Assembly (NCBI RefSeq): GCF_024436035.1 | Contig: NZ_JANFNG010000001.1 | Location: 203,689 to 267,688 of the forward strand | Source of the DNA: Streptomyces humicola | Lineage (GTDB): Bacteria; Actinomycetota; Actinomycetes; Streptomycetales; Streptomycetaceae | DNA length: 64,000 bases | Direction: 5' to 3' | Shown here: positions 26,044-35,433 of the stretch, one piece after another | Layout of the letters: each line of letters opens with the position of its first letter | Numbering within the stretch: position 1 is the stretch's first letter | Notes under the pieces: generated by a model | Told to the model about the DNA's origin: nothing | The model's input: the letters and a program-made list of their open reading frames with translations, nothing else | Databases searched by the model: none | Program-made: the position numbers and the translations under genes

Positions 26044-26327
26044 CGCGCGGTCGGCCCCTCCGGGCCGAACCGCACCTCGGTGGAGTCCTCGTCCGACCAG
26101 CCGACCCGCACCCCGTCCGGCAGCGCCTCCGCGGTGGCCATCCCGGCCAGCGCCGGCTGCTCCGGATCCGAGCTGAGACAGGCCAGCTCGGCGAGGGCCG
26201 AGCCGCCCGAGGACGTGATCTCCCCGGTCAGCCGCGGCACCAGCGCCCAGCCCCCGAACGCGGTGCCCTTGGGGCGACGACGAAGGCCCGCTGAGCCGAG
26301 CGCCCACCACAGGCCAAGCCACAGCAT
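26040..26327 (-). other. Unassigned open frame, possible gene remnant
   Basis: A 95-codon minus-strand frame with a plausible protein-like second half (LTGEITSSGGSALAELACL; LPDGVRVGWSDEDSTEVRF). It looks like the last beta-rich part of a larger protein whose front is missing. I do not recognise the family, and there is no clear ribosome site. It may also be non-coding. Confidence 0.25.
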
Positions 26328-26381
26328 GCCCTACCGCTCCCGGCGGCGCATCACCTGCCGACCGGCCGCGCCCTACCACGC

Positions 26382-28131
26382 TCAACGAACGACGAGGCGC
26401 GGCGCCGCGCTTCGCGGGAGCCAGACGGGTTGGTTGCTGCCACGGGGAACCAGGACGGTCCGGAAGCGGCCGGGGGTGCGAGACATGACGACCTGGTCGG
26501 TGACGCCCTGGTAGTGGCCGCAGGGGGTGTCGGCGGTGAAGGTGTCGGGGTCGAGGTAGGCGTGCGCGGAGTCGCGTCCGCCGGTGCCGGCGATCTCGTG
26601 GGCGTAGGCGCGGTCGAAGACGCCGAGGCTGAGGATCCACGCGGAGACGCGGCTGAGGTTGAGGGTGACGCGGTAGCTGCCGCCTTCGGTGGCGCGGCGC
26701 ATCAGTTGCGGCGATGATGCCGGTGGTGGCGAGCCAGGACAGTACGTAGTCGTTGACGACGCTGATGGCGGGCAGCGCGGGCACGCCGTTCTCGCCCTCG
26801 GCGAGCATGATGCCGCTGAGGGCCCCGGCGGTCTGGTCGAAGCCGACGCGCTTCGCCCAGGGGCCGGTCTCGCCCGCCAGGGAGATGCTGACGTGAATGA
26901 TGCCGGGGCGGATGGCGGCGGCTTCCTCGGCGCTCAGGCCGATCTTTTCCAGGTAACCGGGGCGGCGGTTGGCGTGGAAGGTGTCCGCCTCGCGCAGCAG
27001 TTCGCGGATACGGGCTCGGCCCTCGGGGCCGTAAGGGTCGATGGTGGCAGAGCGGACGCCGACGTTGGCGGTGTAGTAGGTGACGTCGTGCTCCAGTTCG
27101 CCTGGTCGCCACAGGTTGAGCACGTCGGCGCCGTGGTAGGCGAGATCGCGGCCGATACCGGCACCGGCGATGACGTGGCCCATGCCCAGCGCGCGCACGC
27201 CGGACAGCGGTTGGGTGGCGCCGGCGGGCAGCGGCTCCGGCTCGCTGTCACCTATCTTGTCGATCTGGATCAGGGGCGCGTGGGCGATGTGGTCCTCATA
27301 GGCCGGTTCGGCCAGGAACTCCTCGGTGGTGCGCAACATCGGCATGACGACGCCGAGTTCATCGCCTGCCCGTTCCAGATCGGCCGCGTTCCACGTGCGG
27401 ATGGCGGCGGCGACCGCCTCCTCCTCGGGCCAGGTGCGCAACAGCTTGTAGACCGCGTTCTTGATCTTCGGGTAGGGGTTGAGCGGCATGACCCAGCGGT
27501 CGTCGCGGGTCCGGTAGAACTGGAACCGCAGCGGGTGGCCTGGATCGGCGGGGGTGCCTTGGGGATAGCCGTTGAGCAGCTCCCATTTGTTGTCGTAGAG
27601 CGGGCACAGCCGATGCGGGGCCTTGCGCAGGTCCATGGTGATGTCCTGGCCCTCGCCGGTGCGGCTGCGCCACAGTGCGGCCAGGGCGGCGGACTTGGCA
27701 GTAATGCCGAGCGCCGGGACGGCGCCGAGGCGCATGACGCTGGGCACGATGGGGTCGGCGCCCAGGAAGGTGATCTTTCCGCCGGTGTCCTCGGGGCGCA
27801 GGCAGACCTCGGCGAGCACGTCGCGCAGGGCTTGGTGGATGTCGATGGCCGGGTTGTACTCGCCGCGCTCGCCCTCGTATTCGACGGCGGCGACGTGCCC
27901 GGCCTCGGTGTAGTCGCCGAGCCCCGTCACATCCGGCATGCGCATCACCTCGAACCGCACCAGCGGCTCGACCACCCGCAGGGGTTCCGGCACCAGGCGC
28001 GTGAGCGCCTCGGGGTCGGTTCGGTAGGTGATGTTCAGGTATTCACGATCTGTGAAGCGGTACCGACCCTTGGGGAAGGCCGGGGCCGCCAGCGGGGTCG
28101 TCGGGACGCGGACCACGTCCTCGGCTCGCAT
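26382..28131 (-). pseudogene. Chimeric gene: acetoacetate decarboxylase N-terminus fused to CaiB/BaiF CoA-transferase, with a frameshift
   Basis: From the ATG at 28131 the first ~92 residues are a clear acetoacetate decarboxylase N-terminus (FPKGRYRFTDREYLNITYRT; VPEPLRVVEPLVRFEVMRMP; GLGDYTEAGH). It stops before the Schiff-base lysine region. The frame runs on into a family III CoA-transferase (PAIDIHQALRDVLAEVCL; GEGQDITMDLRKAP; VRALGMGHVIAGAGIGRDLA; RRPGYLEKIGLS). Near 26706 one extra base (an A on the coding strand, TT at 26706-26707) shifts the frame; the C-terminal 106 residues (RRATEGGSYRVTLNLSRVSA to 26382) are in the next frame. Without that base the product would be about 582 residues. 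The MarR gene is divergent. Confidence 0.75.
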
Positions 28132-28207
28132 GGCTGTCACCTGCCTTGGTGCGGTGGTCCCACCGGATCCCGGTGAAGCCCCGCAGGTTGGTTTCACATC
28201 CGTACGA

Positions 28208-28222
28208 GTTGCATTTTGCAAC
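28208..28222. promoter_or_regulatory. Small palindrome in the CoA-transferase promoter region
   Basis: GTTGCA-TTT-TGCAAC is a perfect 6+3+6 inverted repeat 77 bases upstream of the chimeric CoA-transferase start, in an AT-rich patch. It is a plausible site for the divergent MarR regulator. Confidence 0.4.
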
Positions 28223-28462
28223 CACGACGAGGGGGCACGTGCAAAGCTCTGTGATGAAAGCCTCATTCCTGGGCGAAACACCAGGTCATGGACTGCTACA
28301 TGCAGGGCACACAGGGTGCCGGGCCGACCGCGCCCCCCGCATGAGCGCGCACCCACCCCGCCGTAGCAGCGCCGCAGGTCAGCCCGCGCCCGCGGAGGCG
28401 CTCTGTGTACGACGGCCGACCCCGTCTGGCACCGTTGAACAGCGGGAGCCCCTCCCGCCCTG

Positions 28463-28472
28463 CAACTAGTTG
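28463..28472. promoter_or_regulatory. Small palindrome before the MarR gene
   Basis: CAACTAGTTG, a perfect 10-base palindrome, lies 25 bases before the MarR start codon, where an autorepressor would bind. It shares the CAAC/GTTG half-site with the palindrome at 28208. Confidence 0.4.
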
Positions 28473-28496
28473 TCGAATGCACCCGAAGGAGCGAGC

Positions 28497-28967
28497 GTGA
28501 GCGCCGACCCAGACGTGACCCAAGGGGTGGTCCGGGAGCTGGTGAACCTCTCACGACGATTCCGGACCAACGCCGACCGACTCCACCCGGAGCTGGGCTT
28601 CGTCGACTACTCGCTGCTCACTCAGATGGCCCAGCCGGGCGGCGTCCGAGCGGGGGACCTGGTCCATCTGACCGGACTGAACAAGTCCACGATCAGCCGC
28701 CAGCTCGCCGCCCTCCAGCGTGCCGGGCTCGTCGTAAGGGAGTTGCACCCCCAGGACAACCGCGTTCAACTCCTGCGGCCGAGCGAGCGCGGACGACAGC
28801 TGCTGGCACTGGCGAACACCCGGATGGAACACGAAGTGTCCCATCGCACCCACGGCTGGACCTCGCAGGAGGTCGACACCTTCCGTACCCTTCTCGCTCG
28901 CTACAACGCGGCCACCTCCCCGGCAGCCGATCCACAGGAGAACGATCGTCACCGGCCTGGACGCTGA
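28497..28967 (+). CDS. MarR-family transcriptional regulator
   Basis: A 156-residue winged helix-turn-helix protein. The DNA-recognition part is RAGDLVHLTGLNKSTISRQL, followed by the wing (VVRELHPQDNRVQLLRPSERG). The GTG at 28497 has AAGGAG at the right distance; the upstream in-frame TTG at 28470 would run through the palindrome and is less likely. It is divergent from the CoA-transferase gene, so repression relieved by an aromatic acid or acyl-CoA ligand is the expected logic. Confidence 0.88.
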   Translation: MSADPDVTQGVVRELVNLSRRFRTNADRLHPELGFVDYSLLTQMAQPGGVRAGDLVHLTGLNKSTISRQLAALQRAGLVVRELHPQDNRVQLLRPSERGRQLLALANTRMEHEVSHRTHGWTSQEVDTFRTLLARYNAATSPAADPQENDRHRPGR

Positions 28968-29372
28968 GCGCGCCGATTCGTGGGCGTGACGAAGGCTTCC
29001 GGACAGACGGACGGGAGCGGCGGGCCAAGTGCTGAACCGGCTGCGCCGGCGTGCAGTGGCGGCTGCCCCGCTCCGGAACGGCCGATGCCTGTCCCGGCTC
29101 AAGTGGGCCACCGTCTCAAGCAGTTCCGCGCCATCGCCACCCGGTCGACAGGCTCGTCACCCGCTAGCGTGCCGGGCTGCACGTGGCCGCACTGGTGGTG
29201 TGGCTGCGAGCCGACTGAGGCGCCGTGCCTCACTCCACCTCGTCTGGCGATGATCCCCCGTTCCACCAGCCGAGCATTGCTGCGAACGCCCACGCCGATC
29301 ACAACGGCTGAGGCACCGACAAGATCAATTGTCAGACACGGTGTAGGCAGGATTCCACCGTGTAGGCGGGAT
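28968..29372. other. Intergenic, no gene seen
   Basis: About 400 bases between the MarR gene and the convergent lyase gene. The only structure noted is a short direct repeat (GTGTAGGC-GGATTC type, twice, about 29340-29376) overlapping a CACGGTG/CACCGTG hairpin. It may end transcription of the lyase operon's neighbours. Confidence 0.4.
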
Positions 29373-30818
29373 TCAAGGAGTGGAGAGCAGCCGGGCCGCC
29401 GTCTCGACATCCGTGGTCAGCTGGCGGTCGGCGACCGAGGAGTCCAGCAGTTCGGTGGCTTGGTCGAAGAATGCGCGCAGTTCACCGTCGCCCGCCGGGA
29501 CGAGACCGCGCATGCGCAGAGCGCGGACCGCCGCGACCAGTTCGCAGGCGAGCACCAGCCGGAAGTAGCCGACGGACTCCAGCAGGCGCCGCGCGCCGGT
29601 GGAGGCGAAGCTGGCGTGCTCCTCCACTCCGCGCGATATCACCGCATGGCCCAGCATGACGGGCTGGGCGGCACCGCGCAGCTCGGCCAGTGCCGACTGC
29701 GCGGCGTACTCGGTGATCATGACGCCGCTGCTGCCGTTCTCGCCGTCGGCGAGGAAGGGCGGCAGGCCGGTGAAGGCGGGTTCGACGAGAATACCGAGCC
29801 GGGTGGTGGACAGCTCCGCCGTGCCCAGCAGTCCCAGCCGGAACTGGTCGAGCGCCAGGGCCAGCCGGGCCAGGTGGAAGCCGCCGTGGTGGTGGTAGTC
29901 GGCCGCGTCCACGTTGACCAGCGGGTTCTCCGCGGCGGCGTTGATCTCGACAGTGAGTACCTGGTCGAGTGAGGACCAGGCGTCCAGCGCCGTACCATGA
30001 ACCTGCGGCAGGCAACGCAGCCCGAACGGGTCCTGCACCAGTTGGGGCACCCAAGCCGCAGGAGCCATCAGCTCGCGCATCCGCGCGGCGAGCAACTGGG
30101 CCCCTGGATAGGGGCGTTGGGCGTGCACGTATTCGGCGAATGGCTCGAGTGAGCCCTGCAAGGCCGTGAGGGTCAGCCCGGCGACCAGGGGGACCCCGTC
30201 CAGCAGCAGCTTGAGATCGGTGATGGCGAGGGCGGCCTGACCGATCGTCAGTGCGTTGCTGGACATCAGCGGCAGTGCGTCCCAGCGGGTCAGCGTGACC
30301 GGCTCGGGGGCGGGGCCGGGGCCGCCTCGCCAGGGCAGCTCGCCGGCGAGGGTCAGGCCGAGTTCGGCGAGTGCGGACAGGTCGCCGGTGCCGATCGCGC
30401 CGAGCGAGTGGACGGTGGGCAGGTGTCCGCTGGTCAGGGCCTCGGCGATACGGTCGATTACGGCGGCGTTTATGGCGGTGCCCCCGTTGAGGAGTTGGTT
30501 GAGCCGGACGACGAGCATCGCCCGGGTCTCCTCGTCCGGTGCGATCGGGCCTATGCCGCCGCTGTGGCTTCGCAGCAGCCGCATGCCGAAGGTGTTCACG
30601 TCCGAGTCGGGAACCGCTGTCGTCCGGTTGGCGCCCACGCCTGTGGAGTAGCCGTAGACCGGGCGGCGCTCGATGGCGCGTTCGGCGATCTCCCGGGCCT
30701 CTCGGACCCGTCTGCGGGCTTTGGGGTCGACGAGGGCGAGGGCCTCGCGGCGGGCGAGGGAGGTGACCTGGTCCGAGCTCAAGGACCTGCCGTCAAGGAT
30801 GAGGTGATTGCCTGCCAT
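29373..30818 (-). CDS. Aromatic amino acid lyase-like protein (HAL/PAL family) with altered MIO triad
   Basis: A 481-residue member of the histidine/phenylalanine ammonia-lyase family, which removes ammonia from an amino acid using the MIO group built from Ala-Ser-Gly. Here the triad is Gly143-Thr144-Gly145 (LGAIGTGDLSALAELG). The catalytic tyrosine is kept (PVYGYSTGVGANR, Tyr55). Also kept are the QDPFGLRCLPQVHG segment and the NPLVNVDAADYHHHGGFH region. The start codon overlaps the stop of the MFS gene upstream by one base, so it is co-translated with a transporter. Substrate and even lyase activity are uncertain because the serine that forms MIO is a threonine. Confidence 0.82.
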   Translation of the reverse strand: MAGNHLILDGRSLSSDQVTSLARREALALVDPKARRRVREAREIAERAIERRPVYGYSTGVGANRTTAVPDSDVNTFGMRLLRSHSGGIGPIAPDEETRAMLVVRLNQLLNGGTAINAAVIDRIAEALTSGHLPTVHSLGAIGTGDLSALAELGLTLAGELPWRGGPGPAPEPVTLTRWDALPLMSSNALTIGQAALAITDLKLLLDGVPLVAGLTLTALQGSLEPFAEYVHAQRPYPGAQLLAARMRELMAPAAWVPQLVQDPFGLRCLPQVHGTALDAWSSLDQVLTVEINAAAENPLVNVDAADYHHHGGFHLARLALALDQFRLGLLGTAELSTTRLGILVEPAFTGLPPFLADGENGSSGVMITEYAAQSALAELRGAAQPVMLGHAVISRGVEEHASFASTGARRLLESVGYFRLVLACELVAAVRALRMRGLVPAGDGELRAFFDQATELLDSSVADRQLTTDVETAARLLSTP

Positions 30819-32176
30819 CAGTGGTGCCAGTCCTCCGCGGTGAGGGTGTTGCGGGTCTCCGGTGCCCACGCGAGGCTGACCAGCGTGCCGAGCAGCAGCA
30901 CGGCCGCCATCCAGCCCATTGACCAGCCGACGCCGATCTGGTCGAGGCTGACGGGCAGGACGAAGGTGCCGATCGCGGAGGCGACCCGGCTGGTGCCGTT
31001 GAGGAAGCCGACGCCGGAGCCGCGCAGCGAGGTGGGGAAGAGTTCGGGCGGGTAGACCTGGGTGATGTTGGAGGCGCCGGCCATGACGAAGGTGTAGACG
31101 ATGAAAGGAACCATGAGCGCCCAGCCGGAGGCGCTGTTGAGCAGTGCCATCGCGCCCAGACAGACTGCGAGGATTGCGAAGGTCCAGATGGTGAAGGGCC
31201 GGCGGCCCATCCGTTGCACCGGCCATAGTCCGATGATCCCTCCCAGCAGCAGTGCCAGATTGAGCACCAGGTTCTGGGTGTTGGCGTCGGAGACATGCAG
31301 GGTGCTGAGGATCTGTGCCATGAAGGTGTAGATGGCGAAGTAGGGCAGTACCTGGGCGCTGTAGAAGATGACGCCGAACCAGGTCTTGGTGGCCTGTCCG
31401 TGGGCGAAGAGCTCGCGGTAGCCGGCGGTGGGCGGCTGCTCGGCGGCCGCGGCCTCGGCCTCCTCAGCGGTGGCGGTGGTCTGTCCCAGGTGGGTGCGGC
31501 GGATCTCGGCGGCCTCGGCAGCCCTGCCGCGCGTGGCGAGCCAGCTGGGGGATTCGGGGATGCCGATGCGGAGCACCAGCACCAGCAGTGCGGGGAGTGC
31601 GCCGCTGGCGAGCAGCCAGTGGGCGGCATTGTCGGTGATGGGGATGTAGGTGCCCAGAATGTTGGCGAGCACGTAGCCGACGGTCCACAAGACGGTGAGC
31701 GAGCCGAGCAGGACGCCGCGCAGCCGCTGGGGGGCGAACTCAGAGAGCAGGGTGGGGCCGACGGCGTAGTCCGCGCCGAGTCCGAAGCCGATGACCAGGC
31801 GGAGCAGGAAGAGGATGAGCGGGGTATGGGCCCAGAACTGGGCGGCCGAGGCGACGGCGATGAGGGCGAAGTTGTACAGGTACAGCTTCTGGCGTCCGAT
31901 CGCGTCGGCGACTCGGCCCAGGAGGATGCTGCCGAAGAACAGTCCGATCAGTGCGGAGGCGCCGAGCAGTCCTTGCCAGAGGCCGGATAGATGCATGGTC
32001 GTGCCGAGGACGGGGAGGACTGCGCCGATGATGCCGAGGGCGTAGCCGTCGGAGAAGTTGGCGCCGAAGGTGGTGGCGGTCACCCGCAGGTGGAAGGCGG
32101 TGAGGCGTTCGCGTTCGGTGGTGTCGGACGGGTTCGCCGAAGGCGGGCTGACGGCCCTGGCCGCGTTGGATGTCAT
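30818..32176 (-). CDS. MFS transporter, sugar/aromatic acid type
   Basis: A 452-residue, 12-helix uptake transporter of the SP/AaHS kind. Motif A appears as LLGRVADAIGRQK and again near residue 280 as the mid-loop repeat. The segment GFGLGADYAVGPTLLSEFAP and the PESPSWLATRGRA motif are typical. The ATG at 32176 is preferred over an upstream frame extension without homology. It is the first gene of a coupled pair with the lyase-like gene. A second MFS of the same class lies immediately upstream, so the island may import two related substrates. Confidence 0.87.
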   Translation of the reverse strand: MTSNAARAVSPPSANPSDTTERERLTAFHLRVTATTFGANFSDGYALGIIGAVLPVLGTTMHLSGLWQGLLGASALIGLFFGSILLGRVADAIGRQKLYLYNFALIAVASAAQFWAHTPLILFLLRLVIGFGLGADYAVGPTLLSEFAPQRLRGVLLGSLTVLWTVGYVLANILGTYIPITDNAAHWLLASGALPALLVLVLRIGIPESPSWLATRGRAAEAAEIRRTHLGQTTATAEEAEAAAAEQPPTAGYRELFAHGQATKTWFGVIFYSAQVLPYFAIYTFMAQILSTLHVSDANTQNLVLNLALLLGGIIGLWPVQRMGRRPFTIWTFAILAVCLGAMALLNSASGWALMVPFIVYTFVMAGASNITQVYPPELFPTSLRGSGVGFLNGTSRVASAIGTFVLPVSLDQIGVGWSMGWMAAVLLLGTLVSLAWAPETRNTLTAEDWHH

Positions 32177-32443
32177 ACATGACTCCCGGCAGATGAGGTC
32201 CTGGGTGGCCGACAGCATGCATGAAATTCAACAGTCAAACAATAGGTTGATTGAAATATCTCATTCAGTGAACGGCGGCGAGGGCGCCGCTTCCGGCACC
32301 CCCGACTGAGGGCCGGTCGGGCGCGGTTCGAGCTCGGATGTGCGCCCGAGGCCCAAGAGAGCGTCGCGACACGGCCCACAGCCGGCGCGGCATAAGGCCG
32401 CACCGGCTGTTGAGGTACCGATTCCCGCGCGATCGAGGCGCGG

Positions 32444-33796
32444 TCAGCTGCGGGTGTGAGCGGCGCGGGCCGCTTGGGCGAGGTCGAGGTCGGTGGTCTC
32501 GGGGGCGAGGAAGTGGGAGACGAGGCCGCCGAGGGCCAGCACACCGGCCCCGACGAGGAGGACGAACTCGACGCCGAAGTGGCTCAGGCCCATGGGGAGC
32601 AGGAAGGTACCGATGGCGGCGCCGACGCGGCTCATGGCGGCCGCGAAGCCAACGCCCGTCGACCGCATGGAGGTGGGGAAGACCTCCAGGGGGTAGACGG
32701 CGGTCAGCGCGCTGGAGGCGGCGTTGAGGAAGATGAAGAAGAGGAAGCCGCCGACGATGACTGCCGTGGAGCGGGGCCACACGGCGACCAGGGCGAGGCA
32801 GGCGGCGGTGACCCAGAACGGTGGGACCAGCAGCTTGCGCCGGCCGATGCGGTCGACGATCAGGCAGCCGGCGGTGACGCCGAGCACCGCGGTGACCGAG
32901 TAGATCAGCAGTGCGGCGGTGGCGTTGCCACCCATGCCGAGGGCGTCGAAGACCTGCGTCCAGAAGGTGCCGATCGCGAAGTACGGCAGTACCAGGCAGG
33001 CCCAGAAGGTGCCGGCGAAGATCGTGCCGCGGATGTGCTTGCGGGCGAAGAGCGCACGCAGGCTGTTCTGCCGTTCGCCGTCGGCGAGTTCGGTCTCGAC
33101 ATCGACCTCGATGTCGTATCTGGCTATCAGCTCTTGGGCCTCCTCGCGGCGCCCTTTGCTGAGCAGCCAGCGGGCCGACTCGGGGACACCGCCGCGCAGC
33201 GCCACGCAGACGACCGCGATGACGGCGCTGCTCGCCAGCGACCAGCGCCAACCGCCGTGGACACCGGCGAACGCCGCGCCGACCACGGTGGCGAGCATGT
33301 AGCCGACGTACCAGCTGATCTCCAGACTGGCCAGCAGGCGACCGCGGTTGTGGCGTGGCGCGTATTCGGACAGCAGCGGCGCGCCGATGGCGTATTCGCC
33401 ACCGATGGCTATTCCCATCATCAGGCGGATTGCGATGAGTTGCATGCCGTCGGTGACGAAGAACTGGACGAGGGAGCCGAGGAGGAAGATGAGCATGTCG
33501 ACCAGGAAGACCGGACGCCGTCCGGTCCGGTCGGCGAGCCAGCCGAAGAGCGGTCCGCCGATGAAGATGCCGATCAGCGGTGAGGCGCCGACCAGGCCCT
33601 GATCCAGCGTGGACAGGTGCAGGTCGGCGGTGATGGCGGTCATGGCCATGCCGATGCCGCCGATGATGTAGCCGTCGATGCCCTCCCCGATCTGGGTGGC
33701 GAGCATGAGCTTGGTCTGCAGCCGCTTGCGTTCGCGGGCGGCGGCAGCCGGTTGTTGTTCGGGGAATCTGTCGCCGGTGACGGGCAGCGTTGCCAT
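32444..33796 (-). CDS. MFS transporter, sugar porter type
   Basis: A 450-residue, 12-helix transporter. It has GWLADRTGRRPVFLVDM (motif A), GIAIGGEYAIGAPLLSEYAP, PESARWLLSKGRREEAQELI and CLIVDRIGRRKLLVPPF (second motif A). These mark the sugar porter subfamily, including inositol, sugar-acid and niacin/aromatic acid carriers. It ends 268 bases before the other MFS gene and starts 170 bases after the aldehyde dehydrogenase gene, all on the minus strand. The 32177-32443 gap shows no gene. Confidence 0.87.
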   Translation of the reverse strand: MATLPVTGDRFPEQQPAAAARERKRLQTKLMLATQIGEGIDGYIIGGIGMAMTAITADLHLSTLDQGLVGASPLIGIFIGGPLFGWLADRTGRRPVFLVDMLIFLLGSLVQFFVTDGMQLIAIRLMMGIAIGGEYAIGAPLLSEYAPRHNRGRLLASLEISWYVGYMLATVVGAAFAGVHGGWRWSLASSAVIAVVCVALRGGVPESARWLLSKGRREEAQELIARYDIEVDVETELADGERQNSLRALFARKHIRGTIFAGTFWACLVLPYFAIGTFWTQVFDALGMGGNATAALLIYSVTAVLGVTAGCLIVDRIGRRKLLVPPFWVTAACLALVAVWPRSTAVIVGGFLFFIFLNAASSALTAVYPLEVFPTSMRSTGVGFAAAMSRVGAAIGTFLLPMGLSHFGVEFVLLVGAGVLALGGLVSHFLAPETTDLDLAQAARAAHTRS

Positions 33797-33963
33797 GTCG
33801 GTCCTTCTCTTTCGGCGTCCGCGCGGGGGAGCAGCGCGGCGGACGGGTCCGGGTGTGCCGGGACGGCGGCGGTCCTGTGAGGCGTCCGTCAGGAAGCCGC
33901 CGCCCGTCGTGCGGGCCGGTACGGGGAGCGGATGGGCGCGGGCTGGTGCGGGGCGGCCGGCGG

Positions 33964-35433
33964 TTACGAGGCGGGCCAGTCCAAGGCGATGTACTTGGTT
34001 TCGAGGAACGCCTCGATGCCGTCTCGGCCGCCCTCGCGCCCCAGGCCGGACTGCTTGACGCCGCCGAAGGGAGCCGCGGGATCGGAGATCAGCCCCCGGT
34101 TGAGGCCGACCATCCCGGCCTCAAGACGCTCGGCGATGCGCAGCGCCCGGGCGAGATCGCGGGAGAAGACATAGGAGGCGAGGCCATGCACCGTGCCGTT
34201 GGCACGGGCCAGCATCTCGTCCTCGTCCTTGTACGTGGTGATCGGTGCCACGGGACCGAAGACCTCGGTGTGCATGATGGCGGCGTCGGCGGGAACGTCG
34301 GCGAGGACAGTCGCGGGGTGGAACCAGCCGTCGCCCTTGGGGGTGGAGCCCTGCGCGGTGATCCGGGCCCCGCGCCCGACCGCGTCGGCGACCAGTTCGC
34401 GGATCTTCGCCACGGCGGCCGGATTGACCATCGGGCCGAGGGCGACTCCGTCGTCGAGACCGGGCCCGATCCGCACCGCGGCCATGGCGGCGCCGAACTT
34501 TTCGGTGAACTCCGCTGCCACGGATTCGTGGACGTAGAAGCGGTTGGCTGCGATGCACACTTCGCCACCGCCGCGCATCTTGGCGTCCATGGCGCCGCGT
34601 ACGGCGGTGTCGATGTCGGCGTCCTCGCAGACGATGAAGGGAGCGTTGCCGCCCAGTTCCATCGTCACGTTGACGACGTTCTCCGCGGCCTGTCGCAGCA
34701 GCACCTTGCCGGTCGCCGTAGACCCGGTGAAGGAGAACTTGCGGACGCGGTCGTCGCTCAGCCAGACCGAGACGACCTCGGCCGCGCGGTCCGTCGGCAG
34801 GATGCCCAGCAGGCCGTCGGGGAGCCCGGCCGCCGACAGCAGCCCGCCCACCGCGAGGGCGGTCAGCGGGGTGTCGGGGGCCGGCTTGAGGAGCACCGGG
34901 CAACCGGCCGCCAGCGCCGGGGCGATCTTGCGGGTGGCCATGGCGGCCGGAAAGTTCCAGGGGGTGACGAAGGCGGAGAGGCCGACTGGCTGTTTGACCA
35001 CGACATGCCGATAGCCGCCGGCCGGGGCGTCGCCGAAGCCGGAGCCAATACGGACCGCCTCCTCGGCGAACCAGCTGAAGAACTCCGCCGCGTACCCCAC
35101 CTCGGCCACCGCGTCCCGGTACGCCTTTCCGTTCTCCACGGTGATCAGGCGGGCCAGCGCGTCGGCATTCTCCCGCATCAGCGTGTACGCCGCGTGCAAC
35201 ACCTCCGAGCGGCGGCGGGCCGGGGTGGCGCGCCACTGCTCGGCCGCGACCTGCGCCGCGTCGACTGCGGCCGCCGCGTCCCGCGCACCGGCCGCCGACA
35301 CCTGGCGCACCAGGCCGCCGGTGGCCGGGTCGTGGACCGGGAACGTACGGCCGTCGGCCGCCGCGGTCCACTTTCCGCCGATGAGCAGATCGCCCTCCGC
35401 GACAGGGGCCTTGGCGAGGGTGTCGATATCCAT
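33964..35433 (-). CDS. NAD(P)-dependent aldehyde dehydrogenase, succinate-semialdehyde dehydrogenase-like
   Basis: Oxidises an aldehyde to the acid. The 489-residue product has FVTPWNFPAAMATRKIAPAL (coenzyme region), FTGSTATGK, the general-base glutamate in TMELGGNAPF and the catalytic cysteine in GGEVCIAANRFYV. C-terminal FGGVKQSGLGREGG is typical of GabD. The start at 35433 (MDIDTLAKAP) is where homology begins; the frame is open far upstream without sense. It probably acts on a semialdehyde formed in the same island. No gene was recognised in 35434-35675. Confidence 0.88.
   Translation of the reverse strand: MDIDTLAKAPVAEGDLLIGGKWTAAADGRTFPVHDPATGGLVRQVSAAGARDAAAAVDAAQVAAEQWRATPARRRSEVLHAAYTLMRENADALARLITVENGKAYRDAVAEVGYAAEFFSWFAEEAVRIGSGFGDAPAGGYRHVVVKQPVGLSAFVTPWNFPAAMATRKIAPALAAGCPVLLKPAPDTPLTALAVGGLLSAAGLPDGLLGILPTDRAAEVVSVWLSDDRVRKFSFTGSTATGKVLLRQAAENVVNVTMELGGNAPFIVCEDADIDTAVRGAMDAKMRGGGEVCIAANRFYVHESVAAEFTEKFGAAMAAVRIGPGLDDGVALGPMVNPAAVAKIRELVADAVGRGARITAQGSTPKGDGWFHPATVLADVPADAAIMHTEVFGPVAPITTYKDEDEMLARANGTVHGLASYVFSRDLARALRIAERLEAGMVGLNRGLISDPAAPFGGVKQSGLGREGGRDGIEAFLETKYIALDWPAS

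Noticed and set aside
24727-28554. A 1275-codon minus-strand frame
   Set aside because: Only the part from 28131 to about 26706 is protein-like (the chimeric CoA-transferase); the remainder is antisense to the alpha-glucosidase gene.
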